Assembly: GCA_031835245.1 (NCBI GenBank)
Contig: JAVKOQ010000508.1
Span: 1-31,811, forward strand
DNA: 31,811 bases
Source of the DNA: Balamuthia mandrillaris
Taxonomy: Eukaryota; Discosea; Longamoebia; Balamuthiidae
Direction: 5' to 3'
The translations under genes and the position numbers were made by a program. The notes under the pieces are model-generated. The model saw nothing but the letters and a program-made list of their open reading frames with translations, searched no databases and had not been told where the DNA came from. Positions 12,274 to 22,241 of the stretch are shown here, in pieces (the first letter of the stretch is position 1; each line of letters begins with the position of its first letter).

Positions 12274-13588
12274 TTACATCAACAAACATTTTCCGTTGTT
12301 GTCGTGGTTGTGCTTGTTCTTGTTGCTATCCCGTTCGACAACACCCTCTTTCCCCATCACTTGGTTGAGCCTCCATTCATCCACCTGTCTCACCAGCTCT
12401 TCCACGATGAGGGCGCCGTGATGGCTGTCCACGGGCTTGTCGGGGGCGCCATAGAAAGTGACGGTGTCGTTTTTCACACTGGTCTCGAAAAAGTTGTGGC
12501 GAAAGACGAATCCTTCTCTCTCCTTTTTGCTCTTTCTCTTCCTCTTCTTCTTCTTCTTGTTATTCTTCTTATCTTCCCGTTCTTCTTCTTCGAGTTTCGC
12601 TCTTGCAGAAGAAAAGCGAGAGAAACGAGGATGATGCCTCCAACGATAAGTCAAAAGTTGGTCCGCCATAGCTTTGCCTTCATCCATGCTTACCTGCCTT
12701 GCGTCGTTCATGTCCGTTTTGTTGCCAAGAATGATGATGGGAGGACACTCGCTCATGTCGCAGTCTTTGGCCCTTAGGATGCTCCTCACGTAGCCTGGAA
12801 TGGCCTCGAAGGAAGCGCGTGAAGTTATCGAGTACAAAATGAAGAAGCCCTCCCCTGTTTTGGCGTATTGGTCCCTCACTGCAACGGTGATTATTCTCAT
12901 TTAGTATATGGTTTGCAGGAAGACCAAGACAAGGGAGTAATAAGAAAAGAGAAAGAAAGCAAACAAAAGGTGGGGAAAAAAAAAAGAGGAGGAAGAAGGG
13001 ACTTTACGTGCAGAATATTCCTCTTGACCAGCCGTGACAAGAAGGTCCAGGAGAGCAGGGGTTTCATCGACCTGGGTTTGCTTCCTGTAACTGCATACAT
13101 ACGTGGCTTTCCTCGTCAGTTTCCCTAATCAACCACAAACAACAAAAGGCAACGACAACCAACCTATCTTCGATGACAGGGTCATACGAAGCCACAAAGG
13201 TGCCAGTCACGTAACGCACGATGAAGCTGTTGCGGCCACACCCGCCGGGTCCCAGCATGACCAACCGATACATTCCTGCAGCAGCCATGTCGGCGCTTCT
13301 GCTGGCCTCCACCGCGGCAACCCCGCTTGGCCTCACGTGGGAGGGCAGCGCCGGTCTTTCCTTCCAGAGGGAGGGGTCCTTGGCCAGGAAGTGCCATCGG
13401 CGGGAGACCATGCCGCACCGGCATAGGTCGGGAGTGGGCAGAAAGGACAGGATAAAAAGTTGCAGCTCTGGAGGGAGCCTGCGAAAGCCTCTGCCTCGTT
13501 CCCTTTTCCCTTTTTCTGCCTCAGCTGTTCCTTCTTCATTTTCTTCCTCTTCCTCTGGGTCAGCGGCCTTTGTGTTGCTTCGTTTCAT
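12274..13588 (-). CDS. F-box protein fused to a Ras-like (pseudo-)GTPase with CAAX terminus
   Basis: Exons 13588-13164, 13090-13008 and 12878-12274 join in frame to 370 residues. After an acidic head, residues 36-77 are an F-box (RLPPELQLFILSFLP ... CGMVSRRW ... PSLWKE), which normally binds Skp1 in SCF ubiquitin ligases. Residues 107-370 align with Ras: P-loop GPGGCGRNS (113-121), switch I YDPVIEDSYRKQ, switch II LLDLLVTAGQEEYSA, GNKTD (221-225), ETSVK, and a C-terminal CLLM that fits a farnesylation CAAX box. In H-Ras numbering Lys16 is Arg, Ser17 is Asn, Thr35 is Val and Asp57 is Val, while Gln61 and NKxD are kept. Loss of phosphate- and Mg-binding residues suggests a pseudo-GTPase. A Lys/Glu-rich insertion of about 45 residues sits before ETSVK. 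All three exons keep strong Ras similarity across splice junctions, so the fusion is a single gene rather than two adjacent ones. A membrane-anchored SCF adaptor is inference. Confidence 0.85.
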
Positions 13589-14522
13589 GGTTAGGTAGGT
13601 ACACCAACTTTTTTCTCGAACTCCTTTCTATATAAATGTCCACAATTAATGGGCAGGGGGGTCGTGTTGGTGATCGTTGGCATCTTCGGTTTTCACAGGC
13701 AGGGGGGAGGCCCCCAAGTGCCGCAGCCTTCGACCCCTTGGTGAGGGCTACGTTCCCTCTCTGCCGATAGTGTTGGCAGGTATCGTACGGCCTGAAGCGC
13801 AAGAAAGCCATCCGCCCGCAAGTTCCCCATTCAAGCAGGATCTTGCCGGCTAGTCACCGATCAGCCCGCAACGACCGAGGGTGTTGGAAGTTCCACAGAC
13901 CACCACTCAGCAGGCGGGAGTGAATGCTGCATGACCTCAACAACAAAAGTGGTGAGTGACCCAAACGAATGCAGCTTGTGGATGCATAAATAGCCAGAAG
14001 AAGAAAGAGCTTGGAGGGTTTACTTCTGGCTGGAGAATCTTCATGCAGCAGTGGAAGATGCATGCAGGATTCTCGGAAGGGGAGGTTATGGGTTGCAAGG
14101 TACGGCACGTGGGGCAAAGTTCGTTTTCTGCCGGCAATCTTAATAAGGAAAATCAATACCAAAAGAGGGGCTTACAATCGAAATTTTAGAAGAAAACTCG
14201 GCTGAAATAATAAAAGGGTTACCCGCTACGCTTTGTGTGTGGCAGAAAAGACGTTTTTTTTCTCTCTCTCTCTCTTGTGTTGTGTGTGTGTGTGTGTGTC
14301 CCACCCAGTTCCTCTCTACCCAGCGTCCACCCTTTTTTTTTTTGCTACGTTTGGTTACACCGTTCCGTTACCCGAACCCAACGCCCCCCCCCACTCACCC
14401 CAATACCCCGTTGTTTTTTTCCTTCCTTTCTTTCCTTCGTTCTCTGTCTAGCCATCTGCTACCTCTTTTCTCTCGTGGACGTTGGCTTCTTGCGCGTGGT
14501 CGTCTTTGTAACGACGAAAGAA
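13589..14522. other. Intergenic region between divergent F-box-Ras and XPR1 genes
   Basis: There is no convincing gene in this 934-bp stretch. It holds a TATATAAA string at about 13629-13636, some 40 bp upstream of the F-box-Ras start, and an ATAATAAAAG TATA-like string at 14207-14216, about 300 bp upstream of the XPR1 start. The XPR1 leader side contains a CT run (14260-14274), a (TG)n run (14276-14299) and T and C homopolymers. I looked for tRNA A and B boxes in the GC-rich part (13640-13900) and found none that hold up. Confidence 0.5.
14276..14299. repeat. (TG)n microsatellite in the probable XPR1 5' leader
   Basis: This is a TG/GT dinucleotide run directly after a short CT run, about 220 bp before the start codon. 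Confidence 0.9.
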
Positions 14523-16930
14523 ATGAAGTTTGGCAAAAAGTTGACCCGCAAACTGGTGCCTGAGTGGCAAGGTCCGTTGGCGTGGAACATTTTTTGTTTG
14601 TGTGTGTGTTGTTCCCTTTTTTTGTTTGTTTTTGCTTTTGTCCCTCATCTCTTTTTTTTTTTTTTGTTCATTTTCCAGGAAGTTACGTCCACTACAAAGC
14701 GCTCAAACAACAGATCAAAAAGATCAAAAAAGCACGCGAGGCTTACTATGAAGCAAGAAGCAAACTCACTGGTATTCCTTTTTTTTTTCAAAAAAGGACC
14801 CCTCTTCTTCCTTCCTCTTTCCTCTTTCCTCTTTCCTCTTTTCTCTCTTTCTGTTGTTCTTTGTTTCTTGTTGTTGTTCGTTCTTCGTTCTTCGTTCTTC
14901 GTTCTTCTTTCTTCTTTCTTCTTTCTTCTTTCTTCTTTCTTCTTTCTTCTTTCTTCTTTCTTCATTCTGGTAGTTTCTTCTTTTTGCGTTCTTTGTTTCT
15001 TGTTGCTGTTCATAACATGCAATGCTACCATAGAGGTGACTGGTATTGCCCAAACCGTGGAGATCGACGTTTCTCTGTTGAAGGAAGACCTCAGATTCTT
15101 TGAGTTGCTGGAACGAGAACTCGACGTGTGCGAAGAGTTTTATCACGAACGACTCGATGCCGCCTACGAGAAGTTTTACGAACTAATCCAACAATTGATA
15201 CAACTGGTACTTTGCTTTTATTCGCTGTTCGTTCCCGCACTTGACCACGCGTTAACTCTCTCTTTCTTGGCCTATTCTCGCTCTCCCTTGTTTGTTGTTT
15301 GCTTCTCTGCTCTGCTATCTCTTTCATCTCGTCCGCTTGTTTGCGTCTTACTTCTCTCTTCTTTCTTAAAGGACGTGATAGATGACTACACTCCCCCAGG
15401 CTATGACAAGAACGCACGGTTGGATAATAACGTTCCGGCGACCTCTCTGCGTGAGGTTGACCGAAAAGAGAAGAAGGGACAATCCAAACACTCCCGTAAG
15501 GCCCTTAAACAAAAGGAAGAGGACGATGAAACAGACGAAGAAGATGAGGAGGCTGGAGGGTTGGATGATGTTTCGCTACATAGTGGGGGCAGTTCCAGCG
15601 ATGATGAAGCTCTAGATGAGAACGAATATGCAGGTCACTCTGAAACAAACGAATCACGATTGTCGCTGGATGAAACATATGATGCACAACGAAAATCCTC
15701 TGTTGGCCTGTTGGATAGCGTGCGTGACACCACAGAATGTCTAATCACCAGAAAGAACAAAACGATAAGAGCTCTGCAACATCAACGTGAAGAAAGAAAA
15801 CGGAAGTATCCTAAACGAAGATCAATGCCTCGTGTGATCAGCTCGCATCGTATTTTTGGTGGAAATTCCCCCTCTCCTCGCTCTTCTGATGAGGAACTGG
15901 GAGGAGACTATGACGTCGCTGCATACCGTGATCATGAGCTTGGACTTTCGCCCGGACGGCACAAACTGGTAATTGACATGAGCGGGATTCAAAGGCAAGC
16001 ACTAAGGGGAGATGAGAAAGTAGTATTTTCACTTGACTTGGGAAACAAACGAGCAAAAAAGCAAGCCTTGAAAACATTAAAGGTTAGTTATTCTGTTCTT
16101 ATTCATTTTTGTTTTTTTTTTTGAACAAAACATCTCTTTCTCACTCCTGTCGACAAATATTAGACTGCGTTTCAAGAACATTACAGAGGTCTATGTCTAT
16201 TAGAACAGTATTGCATGTTAAACACGGAAGGATTTGACAAGGCCCTTAAGAAGCATGACAAACATCTGGGTACAAGAGTACGCTATAAATACTTTGCCCA
16301 GATTCGCAAAGACCACCAGTTTGTACAAATGAAACAATTGTACCTGCTGAGGACCGAGACAGAAAAATTATTTTGCTCCGCCTTCAGCCCTAACTGCAGA
16401 AAAAAAGGCATGCAAAAACTACGAATACCTGAAAAGCGGCCAGGGCTTGGTTGGTCTACGTTCCGGTTCGGCTTATTTGGAGGTAAATTTTTTCTCATTT
16501 GTATCTTCCGCTCTTCCTTCTTCACTCTCTTTCTCCTTTTCTTGGCTTAATACACGTCTGATGATTTTGTCAAGGGGCTTCTTTGGCGCTTATGGTGGTG
16601 CTGGCATGTCTTTGTTTTGCTCTGGAACTTGACGATTCGGAATCTCCGCGTACGTATACCTTTCTATTCCTGTTTGTTTCTTCTCCAAGTGGTTGCTTTT
16701 GAAATGGCTTTGCTAACCAATGTACCAATGAAGACCGTCCAGAAAGGCTGGATTCGATGTTAGTGGTTTACCGTATGATATTTGTACTGCTGTTGATGGT
16801 ATGGGTATGGGGAGTCGACGCCTACATCTGGACTAAAAATCGCATCAGCTACGCCTTCATATTCCGCTTTGACTCGCGTTCTCACATTCGATGGCAAAAC
16901 CTTTTGGAAGCTGCTGCCGGTGAGTAACGC

Positions 16931-16961
<31 letters not shown>

Positions 16962-18102
16962 AGGAGGAGGAGGGAGAGAAACGTGTATATTCTAACGTAG
17001 CAATGACAGGGTTTACGATCATGTGGACATTCTCTTTCACGATGTACCTATTAAGCGAGGTAGACGTCCCTCCTTTCGGATGGCTGCAAGACGTCCCCTT
17101 TCAGCTCTTTCCTTTCAGCCTTCTCGTCTTAGCTGGTCTGGTGATTATCGCGCAACAAGTCAAAGCTCGCTGGTGGCTTCTACGAAGCCTCACCAGAACT
17201 GTTTCCGCTCCCTTCTCTCGCCCTCTCTTTCCGGACATCTACATCGCTGAGCAGCTCTGCAGCTTGGTACTCTTTTTCAACGACCTGCAGTACTCTCTCT
17301 GCTTCTTCCTTACAGACGCGTGGACTGGAAACGACGTCTGCTCTGATATCAGCCCTTACGTTAGACCTTGCATCACGGCGTTGCCCTACTTCTGGCGCTT
17401 GATGCAGTGCCTCCGCAACTACAACGATGATCGTCGTCGTTGGTCTCACTTGATGCACGCTTTAACTTACGTTAGCGCCATCACCATCATCCTCGCCGCC
17501 ACTCTCTTCTCTTTCTTGACTTCTCCGCCTTCTTCCTCCTCTTCAGCTTCCCCGGAATTCATTTGGTGGATCGTGTTTTGGGTGGCGTTGATGGTTGTGG
17601 GTGTGGTTTATACCAGCTTTTGGGATATCAAGAAGGATTGGAACTTGGGCGACACTACCGCTTCCCACAAGTTCCTTCGGGACCATATCATCTACTCTCC
17701 TTGGGTATGCCTTCTCCTCTTTTGCTCTTGAAGTTTCTTTCTATGCCGTTTCTTTCTCGTCGTTCTTCTTTCGAGAATCGAATCTTGTGACTGACTGACT
17801 TCAACTAATAGTATTATTACTTTGCGATGATATCCAACTGCCTGATGAGAGGCTTATGGGCATTAACCATCTCCTCCGGGGCGTTGATCCAGTTGCTCCC
17901 CTCCTCCGCCTCCGGGGTGATGATAACGGTCTTGGCCTGCGTGGAGGTTTTGCGAAGGGGGCAGTGGAACCTGTTCAAGCTGGAGAACGAGCAGCTGAAC
18001 AACATCGGAAAGTCCCAGGCCATTCGCGATGTGAAGCTGAAGCTGCCCGTCTCAGAGTATGGGCATGAGCTGCGGGCGTTCAGCAAATTGGACAGTGTAT
18101 AA
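14523..18102 (+). CDS. SPX-EXS phosphate exporter, XPR1/PHO1/SYG1 family
   Basis: Nine exons (14523-14571, 14679-14771, 15034-15206, 15372-16082, 16164-16482, 16575-16649, 16734-16919, 17010-17704, 17812-18102) join in frame to 863 residues. The start MKFGKKL and the downstream Tyr/Lys pair (YVHYKALKQQIKK) open a classic SPX domain. SPX ends with YRGLCLLEQYCMLNTEGF and the basic KALKKHDKHL helix, the usual inositol-pyrophosphate site. Between the halves, exon 4 supplies a 237-residue acidic/Ser-rich insertion. Hydrophobic helices start at ASLALMVVLACLCFALEL. The EXS domain shows YIAEQLCSLVLFFND, YFWRLMQCLRNYND, and a C-terminal NLFKLENEQLNNIGKSQAI. Family members export inorganic phosphate across the plasma or Golgi membrane under inositol-pyrophosphate control. 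Length and order match eukaryotic homologues, so the call is firm; the substrate is inferred from family. Confidence 0.93.
14876..14966. repeat. 7-bp minisatellite in XPR1 intron 2
   Basis: About four tandem copies of GTTCTTC pass into about nine copies of TTTCTTC on the sense strand, wholly inside the intron at 14772-15033. The phase of the repeat does not change at the switch, so the second array looks like a one-base variant of the first. Confidence 0.9.
16931..16955. repeat. (GA)n microsatellite in XPR1 intron 7
   Basis: This GA run starts about 11 nt after the donor at 16920 and is followed by G-rich sequence. It is the only intronic dinucleotide run in the window with purines on the sense strand. 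Confidence 0.95.
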
Positions 18103-18478
18103 AGAACAAGACTAGTAGAACATGGCGTAGAAGTAGAAGAAGAATAACGAGATGATGGTTATAAACAACAACAACGAAACGAATATATATTCTTCTTCGT
18201 GTACTTCTCTTTTCCTCCTGCTGTTAATTTAGGCGGGGCAAAAGTGGCAAGCGGTGCCAAATTATCTGGCGTATCCTGAAAGGAGGCAATTTCAGCATGC
18301 CCGCCCCAGAAAATGGCGGTGATGCGCCACCATTATGGCATTTTTCGACTTTTCCGATTTTTTGAGGCGGGCAAGAAAACGTGAAGCCGCGTTACCCGCC
18401 AGACTACCATTATAGCCTTGTGTTGGCCTGCCTTTTTCCTTTTCCTTGTCCAAAGGATAACCCAACAAACAAACCACA
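18103..18478. promoter_or_regulatory. Intergenic region between XPR1 and RING-CH genes with GGCGGG elements
   Basis: An AT-rich ATATATAT string at 18183-18190 probably belongs to the XPR1 3' end. Four GGCGGG/CCCGCC cores follow, at about 18232, 18300, 18366 and 18395, plus a GGCGGT at 18315. They could be GC-box or E2F-like sites for the gene starting at 18479. No gene is visible. Function is inferred from motif clustering only. Confidence 0.3.
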
Positions 18479-18977
18479 ATGGCGTCGATGAAGAAGCCGG
18501 ATATCGACTATAGCGGAGGGGATGAGTACGTCAGGCTTACGGCCGGGGGCAGCCGAGCGGAACCCGAGGCCGCGCTAGAAATGACAACTTCCTCTGCCGC
18601 CGCTACCGTTCGTCATAGCCCACGCGCCCACGGTGAGGAGCTCGAGTGCAGGAACTGTCATGACTCAGAAGGAGACGACTTTATTGCTCCATGGTTTGTC
18701 TTTATTTTTTATCATTATGTTGCTTTGTTTTTTCTTCTTGTCGTTTCTCTTGTTGTTTTCTTTCTTTTCCATCTTGTTCGTTTCTCTCTTTCTCAGCGGT
18801 TGATTACGTGTGTATGGCTGACACGAACTTGGGTAACGTTTTGTTTAGCCGTTGTACAGGAAGCATAAAATGGGTGCACCGCCGCTGCCTAAACGAATGG
18901 AGGGCCGTCAGCCCTAACCCGACCAGCTTTTCCCGCTGCGACGTTTGCCACCAAGGTTTGCACAACCTCTTGGTTCT

Positions 18978-19023
<46 letters not shown>

Positions 19024-19632
19024 TGCTTTGTTCAATAACAACAATGCAAACAGACTATCAAATGGAATTTGTGGGAGAGAACAAAGGCTGTCCAAAGTGT
19101 TACTTTGCCTTCCTGCTGAGCAGAGACTTTCTCATCTTCTTCCTGAGCATAAACCTGTTTGCCTTCCTCTGCAGCCTCTTCCTGTGGGGAGTGGACAGAG
19201 ACAGAGCTCGAGACAAAGTCTTCACGGAGTGGCTCGATTGGGCTAATCCGCCGCCGCTCTTTTTGGACTGGCTCTACGGATGGTTGTTGTTCTTCTTCAT
19301 CGTTGGCATCTTGAGCATAATGGCTGCCATCATGGCTTGGCTCGACTTGTGCTGTTGCACTCCTCCGACCTATAGTACTTATAACTATGGTTTGTATTTG
19401 TTTTTTTTTTTTTTTGATTTTGTTGTGTTGTTCTTGTTCCTCCTCTTTGTTCCGAAGCTGATAATGCACTCTTCAAAAACAAAAGGTTGGGGCGGTTATT
19501 ATTGTTGGATATGTTATGTGCCACCAAGCAACGGTGGCTCCAACTGCGATTGTGGTGGTTGTTCAGGCTGTGACGGTGACTGTAACGGCAACAACGACGG
19601 TTCCATTTTGATTGTTTTGGTACGAAAAGCTA

Positions 19633-19689
<57 letters not shown>

Positions 19690-19923
19690 CGCGCGTTTGT
19701 TTTGTTTGTTTTGGCACTGACTGAGCAACTCAATAATAAGGCGGTGATTGTCATAATAATCATCGTGGTAGGTCTGATCGTGGCGACGGTGATGGGAGTG
19801 ATGTTAGGCATTCGCATCGTGAAGAGGCATTGGCATGTTCTCCACGCGAGGGAGGAGGCTGGCTCTTGGCAGGTCGTGGATCTTGCCTCACCATCATACA
19901 CTGCTGGTGAAGATATTGTATAA
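18479..19923 (+). CDS. MARCH-type RING-CH membrane E3 ubiquitin ligase
   Basis: Exons 18479-18693, 18849-18955, 19054-19389, 19486-19619 and 19741-19923 join in frame to 324 residues. Residues about 57-107 form a RING-CH (C4HC3) finger: CRNC, then CRCTGSIKWVHRRCLNEW, then CDVC. The CRC pair is created only after splicing across 18693/18849, which fixes that intron. Two hydrophobic segments follow (FLIFFLSINLFAFLCSLFLW and WLLFFFIVGILSIMAAIMAW), then a Cys/Gly/Asn-rich stretch, then a third segment made by joining ILIVL to AVIVIIIIVVGLIVATVMGV, and a short tail. MARCH proteins ubiquitinate membrane cargo from organelle membranes. The acceptor at 19485 is not preceded by a strong pyrimidine tract, so the start of the Cys/Gly exon is less certain than the rest. 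Confidence 0.87.
18979..19021. repeat. (CT)n microsatellite in RING-CH intron 2
   Basis: This is a perfect CT run of about 21 units, starting 23 nt after the donor at 18956. Confidence 0.95.
19636..19682. repeat. (CT)n microsatellite in RING-CH intron 4
   Basis: This is a perfect CT run of about 23 units starting about 16 nt after the donor at 19620. Confidence 0.95.
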
Positions 19924-20050
19924 AGTAAAACTGCTTCTCTCATCTCCTCTCTTTGCGCTCTCTTTTCAGATTCTGCACCGACCAAAAGACTTTCATTAGG
20001 GAAACCTAAAGTTCATTGGATAAAATAAGGGGCCACTGAAGAACGTTTGT

Positions 20051-20721
20051 TCAGTTTTGGTCGACCCACATAATACCCACAGCACCAATGACGGAATCTC
20101 CGCTCTCAAAGTCGATGACCATGTTGAGGGTGATGGTGCCCCTGGCATCCTTGTAAGCACCAAAGCCTTGGGTCACGTGAAGAACACAACCGGTGGTGTA
20201 GTACTTGTCGTCAATGTTCTGCAAGGCATGCTCGGCCTCGTTCTTGAACAACATCGTGTGGTCGTTGTGTGTCTGGTGAATGCCGAAGGTGAGGTTTCCA
20301 GTGACAGTTACTAACTGATTAGTGCTACCAAGAACCATCTCAAGCTGTTTTAGGGCGATAGAAGAGAAGAGAGAGACGGTGTTAGTGAAATGATGAAAAA
20401 AAGAAACCAGAAGCACCAACCGTAAGAACGGACACGCTTCCCATGAGGCCCTTGTAGTCAAAGTTCACCGTGCCGTTGCCATTAATCCTTGTGACAAAGG
20501 ACTGAGATTGGGCCTTAAAGACCCCATCGTAGTAGTTGAGGTGTGTCTGGTCTTCGACGAACTTGCCGGTGTAGGCCAACACGAAGTCCAACTATAGAGA
20601 GCCAGAGTTTAGTTGATCAGTTTCATGTGTATATGGAAGAAAAACATGCCCTTTGGAGTTCAGCAGAAACAAAGGCGAAAGAGGCCACAGCCAGAAGAGC
20701 GAAGAGAGCAAGCTTGTTCAT
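20051..20721 (-). CDS. Small secreted protein, possible allene-oxide-cyclase-like barrel
   Basis: The model has exons 20721-20671, 20591-20421 and 20344-20051, about 171 residues. The start MNKLALFALLAVASFAF is a typical signal peptide, so the product is probably secreted or vacuolar. The body is rich in alternating hydrophobic/polar residues (LVTVTGNLTFGI, FVTRINGNGTVNFDY, GTITLNMVIDF), as in beta barrels. The segment VTQGFGAYKDARGTITL resembles the GGTGxYxGARG turn of dirigent and allene-oxide-cyclase barrels, but this is weak, and I do not recognise the family. The exon 1 donor is unsure: the in-phase GTTTCT at 20670 cuts the leader just before a natural VSAE cleavage site, while a GT at the later GCATGT is out of phase. 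It converges with the RING-CH gene 127 bp away. Confidence 0.65.
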
Positions 20722-21118
20722 CTTTGTTTGTTGTGCTAACCTAGAACAAAGAAAAAAGAAAGAAAAACAGGAACAATTAAAAGAAGAACTTCGGTCCACC
20801 TAAAATTACGTGCAAAACGAAACCATTTCTCTTTGACGAAAAGACAAGGTACTTTTGCCTAATGCAGTCCTGGTAGGATATAACTAAGGTAGTCCAAACC
20901 TGCAAAAGCGACCTTGGCGCCAAAGACCCAACCTTGCCATATACCGTTTGTTTCGCCAAAGGTCATTCTCCTTATTTAGAAAAATATTCCTCGAACACGA
21001 TCGGAATTTAAATTATTTAGACTACGTTAGGAATGTTAATCATGTACACAAGACGCGCACAATCTCTGCGCAGGTGTAACGGCACCAAAAAAAAAAACAA
21101 AAACAAAAAAAAAAGAAA
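20722..21118. other. Intergenic region between divergent secreted-protein and C2 genes
   Basis: These 397 bp must hold both promoters. A-rich tracts lie at 20747-20785 and 21085-21118, and an AT-rich segment with AGAAAAATATT and TTTAAATTATTT lies around 20977-21019. I see no clear TATA box, no RNA gene and no further coding sequence. Confidence 0.4.
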
Positions 21119-22098
21119 ATGTTGAGCGATAGTGGAAGCGGTGTGGTGCGTCAAGGCCGGCAACGTCTTGAGGCTGCTCTCAAAGATGGTACCGCCAGAG
21201 GTACCCTCTTTGTTAAAAGTATTCCTTCTTTTTTTTTTGAGAGAGGAATATAATAAAACGATTAACGGGCAACAAAAAAAAAAATGCATAGTGATCAAAG
21301 GAGAAGGTCTAACGGCAGCTGATGTTGGAGGGACGAGCGACCCGTATGCCCTCGTGGGGCTGTATAAAGAGCAGCTGTGGGCAGACCGGCATAAGCCCTT
21401 GAAGGACTTGAGCAAGAAGACGGCCGTCAAGACCAAAATCATCAAGAAGACATTGGATCCTGTTTGGGACCAAGTTCTTGAAATGTACTTTCTTCTTTTT
21501 CTTTTGTCGTGTTTTTTTATTTTAGTCTCTCTCTCCTCTCTCTTGTTCTCTCTTTCTTGCATTTAAAGAAGCTGGCTGATCTTTGTTTGGCGGAATGCTG
21601 TTGTAATGCATGTTGTTATGTTGTGTGAATGGGGTGATGCTAAGTCCTATCACGCAAAAGAGTTTAAACAACAAGTGCGGTATTCGTGTACAGATATGGG
21701 ACTGGGATAGAGCCTCCGGTTTGCCATTCGCTTCTCTTCTTTCTCTGTTTTTTTCCTTTCCTCTGCTCTCCTTTACTCTCTTTTTCTTCTTCTTCTTCTT
21801 CTTCTTCTTCTTCTTCTTCTTCTTCTTCTTCTTCTTCTTCTTCTTCTTCTTCTTCCTCTTTCTCCTTCTCCTTCTTCTCAACGTATGCATTATCTCAAAC
21901 AGGGGATGACTTTCTGGGAGAAACAGCGTTTCTCTGGAGCGAGGTGGTGGCCAACATGGACACGAGCACGCCAGGCAGCTTCGCGGCAGCGCCCCTCACC
22001 AGGAGCTGCAACCGCGCAACGCCGTCAAGAAGAAGGACGACCTCAAGGTGCAGGGCAGCGTGCAGCTTGCCTTTGCTTGGCGCCCCGACGAGCATTGA
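21119..22098 (+). CDS. Single C2-domain calcium/phospholipid-binding protein
   Basis: Exons 21119-21218, 21292-21484, 21663-21718 and 21903 onward encode one C2 domain: GTLFVKMIKGEGLTAAD, GGTSDPYALV, KTKIIKKTLDPVWDQVLEI, CGIRVQIWDWDRASGDDFLG, and a last strand VQGSVQLAFAWRP. The Asp residues expected to bind calcium are present in both loops (AADVGGTSD and WDWD...DD). The final strand lies in another frame from DDFLG. A 35-nt GT-AG intron at 21944-21978 restores the frame and gives 169 residues; otherwise a one-base deletion in the CCCC at 21992-21995 would be needed. C2 proteins attach to membranes on calcium signals. Nothing else is in the protein, so it is a minimal C2 adaptor of unknown partner. 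A roughly 15-residue Lys-rich loop is inserted after the SDPYALV strand. Confidence 0.78.
21785..21855. repeat. (CTT)n microsatellite in a C2-gene intron
   Basis: This trinucleotide run of about 23 units is on the sense strand within the intron at 21719-21902, and forms an extended pyrimidine tract. Confidence 0.95.
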
Positions 22099-22241
22099 TA
22101 CTCTTTCTTTGGTGTTGTTATACTGTACCGCTCTTTATAGCGAGCTATATTGTTCTTTTAAAAACAAAAAAAGAAAAGAAAAATGGAAGGTAATGCCTCC
22201 TCTCAGGAAGAGCTCGCCAAAGGAGAAGAAGCAAAAGGAGC

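Noticed and set aside
13640-13900. GC-rich, possibly structured stretch that might hold a tRNA or other RNA gene
   Set aside because: No pair of A and B boxes at tRNA spacing and no cloverleaf could be found on either strand.
14876-14966. Regular short repeats that might be read as a CRISPR array
   Set aside because: Units are 7 bp, contiguous and without spacers, inside a eukaryotic intron; it is a minisatellite.
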